Of a stretch of 64,000 bases of DNA, positions 12,179 through 23,062 are shown one piece after another. Position 1 is the first letter of the stretch. Each line of letters begins with the position of its first letter. Under the pieces are notes generated by a model that ran no database searches, was not told the origin of the DNA, and saw only the letters and a list, made by a program, of their open reading frames with translations. The stretch is from Bretschneidera sinensis (Eukaryota; Streptophyta; Magnoliopsida; Brassicales; Akaniaceae): NCBI GenBank assembly GCA_023935145.1, contig CM043699.1, positions 145,499,536-145,563,535 of the forward strand, in the 5' to 3' direction. The translations under genes and the position numbers were made by a program.

Positions 12179-13812
12179 AGGAGTTTCCTCTCATTTCTTC
12201 ATTTCACTTCATTTGTATTTAGAGAGAAAAATTTTAAAGCCCTCGGAGTCTGCTTGAAGTTCGAAATTCTTTAGTTGTGTGGAGGAGATCCGAGGTGTAG
12301 AGCTCGCTCGGAGTTGGGTTTGAAGTGCTCAGAGTTACTTCTGTGGTGATCTACTTTGTTGGTGAGTTTTTCTTCTTCTCACTTTTACAATGTCTTCCGT
12401 AGGTAGTTATCGTGATAGGCCTAGTGACAGTGGTAGTGAGGACAGTCAGGCACTGTCTAGGGAGCTAAATGAGGCTATAGGTTTGGACCGAGCTCTAGTG
12501 AGGGTGAAGCCTTAGGGGCTGATGATGCCCGGGAGGGGTCATTGGCAATGGTTCCTTACGAGGGAGAGGAAAAGGAGGAGGATAAGGACGAGTAAGATGA
12601 TTCTTCTTCTGAGGACGACAAGGATAATGTCCTTGCTGAGCTTAGGGGTGACATGAGGGTGGAAAAAAGGGCACAATGGTCATTTGGGGCAAATTCTGTG
12701 CCAAATAAGCTGGAAGTAGGGGAGCTCGAGGTTATTAGGCATGTAAATCGGATTCCAGATGAGTATATTCTAAGGAATGCTGGTGTAGGGGAGAGAGTCT
12801 ATGATGACCTCCCGAACCAATCGCCCTTCGAGATATGTGTTTACGAACAACGCATGAGAGTTAGGCTCAGATTCCCACTTCATCCCTTCTTCTACTCGAT
12901 GCTGAGATATTTCGACATAGCACTATGTTAGCTAGTGCCTAATTTCATGTGTCTGATCATGGCATTCATTTATGTTTGCACGGAAGTGAAGGGACTAACG
13001 AACATAAACATTTTCAAAGCTCACTTCCAAATTAGCAAGCACGACCAGCACGGGTGGGTCGTGATTAGTTCTAAAGCTAAGAAGGGGTTGGTGAAGAAGA
13101 AACCCATGTCCATTATACAGTGGAAGAAAACCATTTTCTATGTTCGAAGTGAAAAGAGTTTTGGGGTTTCACTGACTTGGAGTTTGGACCGTGTGGGGCA
13201 GTGTAAGAAACCACACTGTTTGCACCGTAAGTAAGAAAGTCATGGTTATCGCGCCCATTGATGTTAGTTTTTTATACGACAATGACGGGTTGGCGAAGCG
13301 TAACCTCTGCCTTTGATGCTTAGAGGGGATCATTGAGAGTGATATACCCTCTAACCACCTTTTTTTTTATTATTTCGTTCCTTCTTGTTATTCATACTTG
13401 TGTTTTTTTTTTTTGTGGAACAGAAATGGAAACCATTGTAAAGGCCAGAGAAAGGGCGAAGAAGATGGCTCTGGAGAAGAAGAAGGCTGCTCAAGTTGGT
13501 AAGTAGCCTGTGCAAGCCAAGAAAAGGTCGAGAAAGCGATTTCAGACCCCTTCTCCTATACCCATTGATGTAGATAAATTGAGCCCATCCGAGCCTTCAA
13601 CAGAGCCGAGGGCTGACTCACCTGCACCCCTACCCGAACAATTGCACCTTTCTTCCTCGTCTTAAATGGCTATGTTAGATGCTAGGGTCTTTATGCCCAA
13701 TTGAGGCATAAAGACGGATGACTCTGTGTTTGCCCATGCTCGGGTTGTAATGGAGCACCTTGTCCTGGGCATTCCTCCGCGAGACGTAATCGAGCTTGGG
13801 AGGAAGTCCATT

Positions 13813-14783
13813 CAGTGTTTTAAAAAACCAAACTGGGGCGCGCCCCGGGTGAGTCCATGGGTGAAATCCGCGAAAAACACCAATGGACGTGATTGTTGGG
13901 GCGTTTTTTTTTTTTTCGTAACCTCAAAACGATGTCATTTTGGATCAAATATATCAGTCCATTTAACCAAAACTACATCGTTTTGGTCAGCCCAGCCCTT
14001 CCTAAATCTTCTTCCCTGCGATACGGCTCATACTCATGACCTAAAGGGTCATAGAACTTACCACTGAGCTAATACCCTTGGTGTGATATTATTACACTTA
14101 ATAAATATATAATACGTGTTATCTAGTTTAATATTAATTACAAACTATTTAATTAATCACTTACAAATTACAACAATATATAAATATAAGTTATACTTCA
14201 TATAATTTATATATAAATATATATTAATATTTATAAAATTATAATTATCATACTATAGAGAGTTAGTAACGTATTAAACTTTGATAAAAATTAATTAAAA
14301 ATTAAATTATTTTTATTTTACTATTCTAATTAATTAATTAATATTATTTTATTAAAAAGTCAAAATGCCCCAAAAGATTCAAAAGACTTACCCGGATTTT
14401 CAACCTTTTAGGTCAGAATTTTAAATTTTCAACATTTTGATTGGACGTCATTACAAATGGAACCACTATGTTGGAGGACCATAGTGTAAATTGATGGATA
14501 CATAAGCAACAAACGATAGCGTACGTCTAATATCATATGTGATTAAAATTTTCATCAAATTGTTTGATATTTGTGTAAAAATATTTTGATAAATATTCAT
14601 TCATAGGTATTAAGTTAGTAAAGTTTATTGATAATTAATTTATTTATATTATTTCAATTTTTTTAATATTTTTGTAATTTAATTAATATTATTTTATTCA
14701 AAACGCCCAATGTTTTAAAAGACTTATGTCCTAACGCCTCAAGACTTACGCCTCGCCCAACGCCCTCGCCTCTGAAAACACTG
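13813..14783. mobile_element. Non-autonomous hAT element inserted in the Tat antisense ORF
   Basis: Ends are CAGTGTTTT and AAAACACTG. The flanks AGTCCATT (13805-13812) and AGCCCATT (14784-14791) form an 8-bp duplication with one mismatch. Subterminal sequence includes GGGGCGCGCCCC near the left end and GCCTCGCCCAACGCCCTCGCC near the right. The antisense ORF text resumes on the far side (RKSI before; PIDSLCSVAK after). There is no transposase. A second family member is at 43848-44368. A SINE-like segment sits inside. Confidence 0.9.
13905..14090 (-). repeat. tRNA-derived SINE-like insertion inside the hAT element
   Basis: On the minus strand the head at about 14075 reads ATTAGCTCAGTGGTAAG, an almost perfect tRNA A-box. 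A B-box-like GGTCATGAGTATGAG follows. The body contains two copies of an AAAACGATGTAGTTTTGG-type motif, and the segment ends in a run of about 13 A (T run at 13905-13917 on the plus strand). Size near 180 bp and a terminal A tail fit a Pol III SINE. No clear duplication was found. Confidence 0.6.
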
Positions 14784-15742
14784 AGCCCATTGATAGCCTC
14801 TGCTCTGTGGCCAAGGTCTTGGCCTCTCAACTGAACATTTTTACCTTGGCTTGTCTTTCCTTTTAGTTATTTCTACTTTACAGTAGCTTAACATATTCTT
14901 TTGCTTTTTACCTTAGTCGATCGTTGTGAACAGGATGTTGTCGTGCCACTGCTTGGATATGAGGGACAGGCTAAGCAGGTGCCAACAAAAGCTCGACGAA
15001 AGTTGTGGGCTTATCCAACAGCTGTAGGGCTAATTGGAAGGAGCTCGTCTGAGCAAAGAGGTAGCTGACAGGGCCAAGGCCAAGTCCGTAGAGGAGATGG
15101 AGGCGATGCGGAGGAAGAAGAGCGCTGCCAAAGCCTCTGAGCAGAGCTTGAGGGGAGAGATGGAGGAGGCCATTAGGAAGGCTGTGAAGGAGGCTATGTC
15201 CAACTTTAAAAACTCTTCTTCCTTCCAAGAGGCTGTGGAGGAAGAGGGTGGGCTCCAGTACCTCGAGGGGTTCATGGAAGCCAAGAAGAAGGCCGAGATG
15301 CTTTACCTCTCGGTCTACTTATCTGCCTTCGAGCTCGTTGTCTCCAGGGAGGAAGGCAGTGCCATGGCGGATGGGTCCAGAGTTAAAGAGGACGAGGTGC
15401 AGGCCCAGCCGAGTGGTGCTGCAGGATCGCCTGCATCTGATGGAGATGTTGACCCTTGAGGACTTAAGAGCTTTTTCATCATTTTTCTCTCCTATATTTT
15501 GAGGCCAGTAGTTCCTTTCTTATATTTCTAATTATATTTCATAATGAAATTTCGTTTTTCCACCTTGTCATCCTTTGCAAACTTCCATTTTTTTCATTGT
15601 TTTTTCATTGGTGAGAGAGGATGAGAGGAGGTAACTCGGAAAATAAGGTGTGTGGGGAAAAAGGGCCTTTTTCATTGATAACCGAGGTGTTCATAAGTTA
15701 CATTGTTGATACATGTGAAGCATGGAACTCTAGGGGAGTACA

Positions 15743-16161
15743 CTATTGATAAGCAGCTAGCCAAATTGGAGCTTTGTCTCGAGATTTGTCTATAAGGTCG
15801 GCATTCATCCATAAGTCTTCTTCGTTGTTAGCTTGCTCGAAACTCTGTACTCGCAACGAGGGCATTCCGATCTCTAAAGGGATGACTACTTCAAAGCGGT
15901 ATGCCATGAAGAAAGGAGTTTCTCCCGTAGAGGTCCAAGCGGTGGTTCCATAAGGCCATAGTAAGTTCGAAAGATGGTTGATCCACTGCCTGTCAACATC
16001 GTCTAGTCTTTTCTTGATGCCCTGCAGGAGTGTCCTGTTGGTCACCTTGGCTTGCCCCTTAGCCTGCGGATACCCTACGGAAGAGAATTGATGCTCGATG
16101 CGAAGCTTTTCGCAGAATGCCTTAAACCGAGTGTTGTTAAACTGTTTGCCGCTATCAGTGA
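15743..16161 (-). pseudogene. Tat element integrase, C-terminal side of the split
   Basis: The minus-strand frame reads VTDSGKQFNNTRFKAFCE, then YPQAKGQ, GIKKRLDD, PWRTT-like PYGTTAWTSTGETPF and EIGMPSLRV, a standard Ty3/gypsy integrase catalytic-core tail. It stops at WLAAYQ followed by TAG (15745-15743), before the usual GDLVLR region, so the C-terminal domain is missing. The N-terminal side continues at 25105 beyond the Tekay insertion; the frame joins when one copy of CCAGT is counted. Confidence 0.85.
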
Positions 16162-16166
16162 CCAGT

Positions 16167-18081
16167 TGTAATACCCGCATTCGTAAAGAAAGGGTAAAGC
16201 AGTAATTTGATAAATATGACATGGAGTTAAAATAATATATATGCAAAATATTTAATTTTTATAAAAAATTCTCTAAAAAAAATTGGACGTGGCAACACCT
16301 GGCTCCAGGTGTTGCCAAAGTAACTTACCTTTCTTGCATGTTGTACAGCAAGAAACGGTGATAGTGCTGCATAAATTTTTTATTATTTATATATATATAT
16401 ATATATATCGAATTGTTTTATTAGTTTTACTAAATCCTATTTGGTTTTCTTCAAATCTCAAATCTAAACTACTATATTTCTTTAAACAATTGGGGACCGA
16501 AAGAAAAGTTGAAGAGTAAAATTTTGAAGGAGTTTACAGGAGAATTTTATAGAGAATCACGGAAAGCTCTAAGAAAAACAGAAGGTAATAATGTGAAGTT
16601 TATTTTTGAAATTTAGCATACATGAAATTTCCTGGAATTCAAAGTGGAAATTTTCAAAGGGTGTGAATTATGGAAGAATTGAATAATAAATTAGAATTTA
16701 ATATGAATATTATGTCAGGTGTTGACGATCAGCAACCGGGAGAAATTGCTCAGAGGAGCAGGAAAGGCAAGGAGGTGATCCACGTGTAGCTTTAAGTGCT
16801 ACGTGGTGAGTTAGATTTACTTTAAGTAATCAAGATAAATATGAAATATATAGTGATAATATTTGAATAACTTATTAACCTATGATTTGATAATAGATGA
16901 AAGTTGTTTGATGGGTATGATAAGTATAATTGATATGTGGAAAGTTATTATATGAGAAGTAATATTATTGGAATAATGAGTCGATTTAATAATAAATGTG
17001 ATAAATGAAATTCTTGATGAGTCATGGTTGATAAATTGATGTGATACACGAGGAGAAGAAATTAGTGAAATTGATCAAATAGTAATTTGAGAAAAGACAT
17101 GATAGCTGAATTTAATGTCTGAATACATGCTTGTTTTTTATATTATTGTTCATATGCATATTTTATATCATTGTTCATATGCATATGCATGAAATAAAAG
17201 AACCAGAAGGGGGCCAGTCTGAATGAAAAACTGTGACAGCCGGTATATGCGGGAAATAAATGAAAACCATAACAACCGGTATCTGCTGAAAATAAAAGAA
17301 CCGGGAAGGTAACCGGTCTAAGATAAAAAACATGTCGACATATGGAAAGACGTTCCCTAATAATAATTCATGCATTGCATCTGTTTTAAATATTGATTTT
17401 ATTACTGAAATGCTGAAGTGTTGTTTGGTTATTGTAAATTTATTTATAGATGAATAAGTCTCACAGAGAGATAGTTAAGGTGAAAAAGAAACATGAAAGT
17501 ATAATATCATAAGAACTATATAAATGGTAGAATATATGTTGTGAACCTCATAACGAGGTAATTATGAGATAATTGATGGCCTTAAGGTGAACAAATATAT
17601 AAGAAGAAGAGATTGATAGAGAATGAGACTTATGATATGTGTAGTGATAGTAGAATACTATTATCAAGTTATACGAGATATAAATGATTAAATATTAAAA
17701 GACTATTTATACGAATTGAATACTTCTAGTAAATTTAATTCATTGAGTTTGTGAAGCTCATCCCTCAATGTTAAATGATTTCAGGCAGCAGGCATGACAG
17801 ATAGTTGGCGAGCTGAGAGTCATACGGATTTATTATCTGTAAACCACGTGGTCCACATCCTCAGACTAATGATAAAAAAATATCTGTAAATATTCATGCA
17901 TATTATGTTGTATACAATGTTTAAGTTGAGATCTGAATAATGTATCTCCCTTGTTAAGGGTTGAGGATTGATGTAAATAATTGCAGTTGATAAATTTTTA
18001 TTGTTATATATATGTGTTGTGCTGGGATTTTTAAAATGTGATGACACCGTTTCGAGAGTGGCCAACCCGGGATGAGTTGTA
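16167..18081 (+). repeat. 5' LTR of the Tekay-like element
   Basis: It matches 23063-25099 throughout. It differs by lacking an ~80-bp purine-rich block present in the 3' copy near 23187-23268, and by having a 28-bp palindrome at 16290-16317. The end is GAGTTGTA, against GGTTGTTACA in the 3' copy, so a few terminal bases seem lost. Confidence 0.9.
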
Positions 18082-18084
18082 TTT

Positions 18085-18097
18085 TGGTATCACAACA
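18085..18097 (+). other. Primer binding site of the Tekay-like element
   Basis: TGGTATCACAACA directly follows the 5' LTR. Plant elements primed by initiator tRNA-Met carry TGGTATCAGAGC here, so two or three bases have changed. Confidence 0.75.
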
Positions 18098-18149
18098 TTA
18101 GATTTTATGATTCTGTAGACTGCATAAGAACTTAAAGAATTGAAAGATC

Positions 18150-19620
18150 TAAATAAACTATATTTTAATGCAGAGTCTGAGGATTACACGTGACGTGCTA
18201 AAGCTAGAGATAGAGTTCTGAATCAAAAGAGGTGTGGTAGACCCCCAATATTTAGAAGAACTGAAGTAGATGAGGAAGTTAAGTATGTGGTTCCTGCAAT
18301 GGAACATATTGATAGTGCGGCAGGTACTAGTAGAGCTAGGAGAGAATCTGAGGTTATAAGGGATGAATTGAGAGAAGCACTTAATCGTGCTATAGAGAGG
18401 ATGAATGCAGCTGAAGAAATGGCTAATAATTTGCACAGGAGATTAAATGAGAGGGGTAGAAGAGAACCTAATGTGGTGAGACAAGATGTTCTTGAGAGAG
18501 GTGTGTTTGCACATGAGATGCAAGGTGATTGTTTTGTGAGATTTTTTAAGTTTAAACCCTAGTCTTTTAGAGGATCTTTAAATCATGTAAAAGTTAAGCA
18601 GTGGATTAGACATGTCGAGAAATATTTTGAAGTCTTACCTGTGACAGATAGATAGAAGGTTTCTTTTGCTTCATTTATGCTAGAGGGTGAGGCTTCTCAA
18701 TGGTGGGTGAATATTTTGCCCAGGGTCAGCACACAGGTAGAACAACCTTTAACTTGGAGTAAGTTTAAAGATTAGTTCTTCGTGAAGTATTTTTCAGATA
18801 CCTTTCGGGCACAACAAGAGAGATATTTTATTCATCTAAGGCAGGGTAATTTATCTGTGGCTGAATATGATAGTAGATTCATAGCCCTGTCAAGGTTTTT
18901 ACCTGAATTAGTGAATACTGAAGAGAGAAAATGTAAGATTTTTAGACGGATTACACTATGACATTCGGACTAAACTCTTTTATATAGTCATTGGAAATTA
19001 TGTTACACTAGTGGATAAAGCATTACAAATTAAGAAAGATTTGATGGAGTTTAGATGTAAGAGGGAGTGGCTAAAGAGTTCTAGATTTGAGAGACCTAGA
19101 GGTGACAGTATGAGTGTGCAGAGTGAGATACCACCCTAGAAGGAGCGTTCCTTGTCACAAAGAACTGTAGTGCAGAGTTAGAGGCAAGTAGGATCTGTTG
19201 CTTCTATTGCTTAGAGTAATACCGATGGAACCCTTAGGTTTGGGAGACAAGCTATGGGAAGTAGGTGTTATAGTAGATGAGTAAGTATGCCATCAAGGGA
19301 AGGTGGTATCTGATGTGTGATCGAGAGCTAAAGGTTTGCTTCAGATGTAATCAGACAGGGCATCTGTCTTGGAATTGCCCTACGTAGATATGCTTTGTAT
19401 ATGGTGAGGAAGGATATGCTGCTGCAGATTGTCCAATGGGGAAATCTACTGACGTAGGCGTTAAAAGTGTTGGGAGAAGACTGGTGGAGAAAAGTGGTGA
19501 ATCAGGGAGTGTGTAGGGCAAAGGTAGAGGATCAGTAGCTGAGAGAGGACGTGATAGCCAATTACAGTCCAGAGACAGTAGAGTCTACACATTGACCCAA
19601 TAGGATGCACAAGCCACTCC
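18150..19620 (+). pseudogene. Tekay-like gag with zinc knuckle
   Basis: Reading in shifting frames gives an N-terminal coiled segment (EALNRAIERMNAAEEM near 18365), the retrotransposon gag core (HVKVKQWIRHVEKYFEV near 18590, then EGEASQWW and YFIHLRQGNLSVAEYD), and a zinc knuckle (CFRCNQTGHLSWNCP near 19330-19380). Stop codons occur after VTDR at about 18650 and several times later, so no intact gag can be made. Confidence 0.85.
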
Positions 19621-19630
19621 TGATGTTGTT

Positions 19631-19981
19631 ATGAGTATGGTATCTATCTTTCTTAGGCCTATTAGATTATTGATTGAGCCTGGTGCAACCCATTCTTTTG
19701 CATCTAGTGTTTATATGAAATCTATTGATTTTAGTGCTAGTCCTTTGACACATGCTATTTTTGTTGAGGTTCCTACTATGGATATGGTTATTATCAGGAC
19801 AATTTATCGAAGTTGTGTGATTTATATGGTTGATAGAGAATTTAAAGTTGATTTATTGCCTTTAGATATGACAGATTTTGATTTAATTCGGGGGATGAAT
19901 TGGTTATCTGCATATCATGCTTGGGTAGATTGTTTTAGGAAGAATGTAGTGTTCAAGATACCTAGACAGAAAAGAGTTTAA
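19631..19981 (+). pseudogene. Tekay-like aspartic protease domain
   Basis: The frame contains LIEPGATHSFAS where the family has LIDSGATHSF, so the catalytic Asp position reads Glu-Pro. It continues to FDLIRGMNWLSAYHAWVDC, the conserved FDVILGMDWL block. The altered active site and the upstream stop show it is inactive. Confidence 0.85.
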
Positions 19982-20045
19982 TTTTCAAGGAGAACGTAAG
20001 ATACTCACTAACTGTCTTATTTCTGCCTTAACTGCCAGTAAATGG

Positions 20046-21023
20046 TTGAAGAAGGGTTGTAAGGGGTATTTGACGTATGTGGTGGATTCTGACAAGGACA
20101 GTAGGAAGTTAGAAGAAATATTGGTAGTAAAAGATTTTTCTGATGTATTCTCTGAAGAGTTGACTGGTTTTCCTCTCAATAGGGAGATTGAGTTTTCTAT
20201 TGAGATGATTCTAGGATCAGTACCCATATCTATAATAGCTTATAGAATGGTACCATCTGAATTGAGAAGAGTTGAAAGTTCAGCTTCAGGAGTTACTAGA
20301 TAAACAGTTTATTCGACCTAGTATGTCACCTGGGGGAGCCCTTGTATTGTTTGTCAAAAAGAAAGATAGGACAATAAGATTGTGTATGGATTATAGACAG
20401 TTGAATAAGATCACCATCAAGAATGGATATCCTTTACCCATAATAGATGATTTTTTTCAAGTAGTTACATCGAGTTAGGGTGTTTCTAAAATAGACCTGA
20501 GATCAGGTTATCATCAATTGAGATAAAGGAAGGGGACTTGCCTAAGACTTCTTTTAGGACATGTTATAGCCATTATGAGTTCCTGGTGATGCCATTTGGG
20601 TTGACTAATGCTCCTGCAACATTTATGGATCTAATGAATCAGGTGTTTAAACCATTCTTGGATAGATTTGTGATTGTGTTTATTGATGACATTCTGGTAT
20701 ATTCCAAGAATGAAGAGGAGCATATGCAATATTTAGAGATAGTGTTGGAAATTCTGAGGAGAGAGAAATTATATGCAAAGTTCTCTAAGTGTGTGTTTTG
20801 GTTGAGTGAAATATCTTTCTTGGGGCATGTTTTGTCGGGAGAGGGAATAGCAATTGACCCACAGAAGGTAGAAGTAGTGTTGAATTGGGAAAGACTTACT
20901 AGTGTAACTGAAGTTAGAAGCTTTTTGGGGTTAGCTGGTTATTATAGAAGATTCATCCAAAAATTTTCTATGATTGTTGGACCATTGACTAGATTGATCA
21001 GGAAGGACATGAAGTTTAGGTAA
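20046..21023 (+). pseudogene. Tekay-like reverse transcriptase
   Basis: Segments at 20046-20303, 20272-20478 and 20538-21023 carry the ordered RT blocks: [64 protein letters not shown] and the catalytic [11 protein letters not shown] (about 20679-20711). A frame shift near 20285 and a stop near 20477 break it. Confidence 0.92.
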
Positions 21024-21470
21024 TCAGAGGAATGTGAGAGGAATTTTCAACTGTTGAAAGAAAAATTGACTACTGCCTCGGTATTAGTGCTTCTTTTTGG
21101 TGATGAAAGATTTATGGTTTATGGTGATGCGTCACATCAAAGATTGGGATGTGTATTAATGCAGTATGGGAGAGTTATAGCTTATACATCTAAGCAATTG
21201 AAGAATCATGAGAGGAATTACCCGACCCGTGATTTAGAATTGGCTGCCATAGTTTTTGCTTTGAAGATTCGGAGACATCATCTATATTGAGCCAATTGTG
21301 AAATTTTTACTGATCATAAAAGCTTGACACATTTACTAACCCAGAAGGAGTTGAATTTGAGGCAGAAGAGGTAGATGGAGTTGATTAGTGATTATGACTG
21401 TACCATTCATTATCATCGAGGAAAGGCTAATGTAGTAGCTGACGCATTGAGTATAAAGGCTACAGAGAGA
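21024..21470 (+). pseudogene. Tekay-like RNase H
   Basis: The frame reads [35 protein letters not shown], then after a stop near 21288 HYHRGKANVVADALS. The YDASH-type active site is written YGDASH. Stops at 21021 and 21288 inactivate it. Confidence 0.88.
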
Positions 21471-22760
21471 TTAGCTGCTATTGGGAGTCATAATACTAGC
21501 TTGATGATAGAATTAAAAAAAATAAGGATGCAGCTGAGTGTCAATGATAGAGGAGTATTAATGGCAAATATGGTGGTACAATCTTCTATTATTGATCGTT
21601 TATTACAGATGCAGGGTAGAGATGAGGGGATAGAGAAGATCCGACGGGAAGTGTTGAGTGGGAAGCAAACTGAGTTTAGAATTAGAGGAGTTGGTATGGT
21701 GGTGTTGGGGCATCGAGTTTGTGTTCCCAATGATGTGGAGGTGAGAAAGGAGATACTAAGGGAGGCTCATGATTATGTATATTCCATGCATCCATGAAAT
21801 AATAAGATGTACAGGGGATTGAGACAAAATTGTTGGTGGTCAGGGATGAAGAAGGATGTAGCGAAACATATTTCTAGATGTCTGACTTGTCAACAGATGA
21901 AGTCTGAGAATAGACATCCAGCAGGTTTATTACAACTTCTTCCAACACCTGAGTGGCCATGCGAAAATGTGAGTATGGATTTTGTCTTTGGTTTTTCCCA
22001 TAGCCAGAGAGGTCATGATGCGATATGGCTTATAGTAGATAGACTTTCTAAGTCTTCACATTTCCTTCCTATTAAAACTATCTGGAGTCCTGAAAAGTTG
22101 GTTGAATTATATATAGCGGAGATTGTAAGATTACATGGAGTACGCTTGAGTATTGTATCAGATAGAGATTCTAGATTTACCTCTAGATTTTGGAGAATTT
22201 TTCAAGAAGCTATGGGTATGCAATTACAGTTTAGTACAACTTTGCATCCACAAACTGATGGGCAAACGGAGAGAATCATCATAATACTATAAGATATGCT
22301 GAGGGCAAGTGTATTGAGTTTCTCAGTGATCTAGGATGCTTATTTTCCTTTGATCGAGTTTGCAAATAATAATCAGTATCGAACTAGTATTAGGATGGCA
22401 CCATTTGAAGCTTTATATGGTAGGAGGTATAGAACTCCAATATGTTGGGAAGAAGTTGGAGAGAGAAAGATATTTGGTCAATAAATGATAGATTTGACTG
22501 CTGAGATGATCAAACTGGTTAGAGAGAATCTTAGAGCAACACAGAACAGACATAGGGGATATGCTGATAATAGAAGACGACCTCTCGAGTTTTATGTTGG
22601 TGATTGGCCATTTTTGAAGATATCTCTGTCGAAGGGCTTGATGAGGTTTAAAAAGAAGGGAAAGTTGAGCCCGAGATTTATGGGGCCATATAAGGTGATT
22701 GAGAGAGTTGGACCAGTAGCATATGGATTGGATTTGCCTCCAGAGTTAAAGTAATTACAT
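21471..22760 (+). pseudogene. Tekay-like integrase
   Basis: The zinc-binding end shows CLTCQQMK. The core shows WLIVDRLSKSSHF, VSDRDSRFTSRFW and LHPQTDGQTERI (DDE triad present by eye). The C-terminal part has GDWPFLKISLSKGL and LSPRFMGPYKVIERVGPVAY. Stops near 21796, 22290 and 22483 split it. Confidence 0.9.
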
Positions 22761-22799
22761 AATGTGTTTGATGTCTCACTTTTGAGAAAGTATTTACAC

Positions 22800-23050
22800 G
22801 ATGAATCCCATAGTGTCTCGAACCAGGTGATAGAACTTAGGAAGATTTGACTTTTATGCAAGTATCGGTCAGAATTTTAGACAGAAAGGAACAAGTCTTG
22901 TGCAATAAAGTCATTCCCTTGATTCAAGTATTATGGCGAAACCAAGATATTGAAGAAATTACTTGGGAGCATGAAGCAAGAATAAGGAAAGAATACCCCC
23001 AACTCTTTCATAAATTAAGTAAGAAAATTTCGGGGACGAAATTTTTGTAA
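22800..23050 (+). pseudogene. Chromodomain-like tail of the Tekay-like integrase
   Basis: Frame 22847-23050 reads VRILDRKEQVLCNKVIPLIQ, VLWRNQDIEEITWEHEA and RKEYPQLF, the degenerate chromodomain tail characteristic of Tekay-type chromoviruses. It ends just before the polypurine tract (GGTGGGTAGAA, 23051-23061) and the 3' LTR. Confidence 0.8.
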
Positions 23051-23062
23051 GGTGGGTAGAAT

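Larger units (their letters stand above)
12390..15459 (+). pseudogene. Antisense ORF of Tat-type retrotransposon (putative gypsy-type transposon protein), decayed and hAT-interrupted
   Basis: This ORF runs opposite to the surrounding gag-pol and ends tail-to-tail with the integrase remnant at 15743, matching the extra antisense ORF described for Tat-lineage LTR elements. The first ATG opens an acidic, Ser/Asp-rich N-terminus. Next comes a conserved-looking block (12653-12931: VEKRAQW, HVNRIPDEYILRNAG, RVRLRFPLHPFF) and then 12935-13234. The C-terminal part (15034-15459) is a charged coiled coil (EVADRAKAKSVEEMEAMRRK) ending in DGDVDP. Pyrimidine-rich tracts ending in AG before 13424 and 14926 look like intron acceptors, so the original gene was probably spliced. 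A frame shift near 12514, stop codons, and a 971-bp hAT insertion at 13813 disrupt it. Its function is unknown in the family; it is not a host gene. Confidence 0.75.

Noticed and set aside
14030..14085. Possible tRNA gene on the minus strand
   Set aside because: The A-box is good but acceptor and anticodon arms do not pair by eye and an A-tailed body follows, so SINE-like is a better call.
17820..18065. Minus-strand frame also found at 24880-25200
   Set aside because: It lies in both LTRs of the same element and has no domain; the duplication is that of the LTR.
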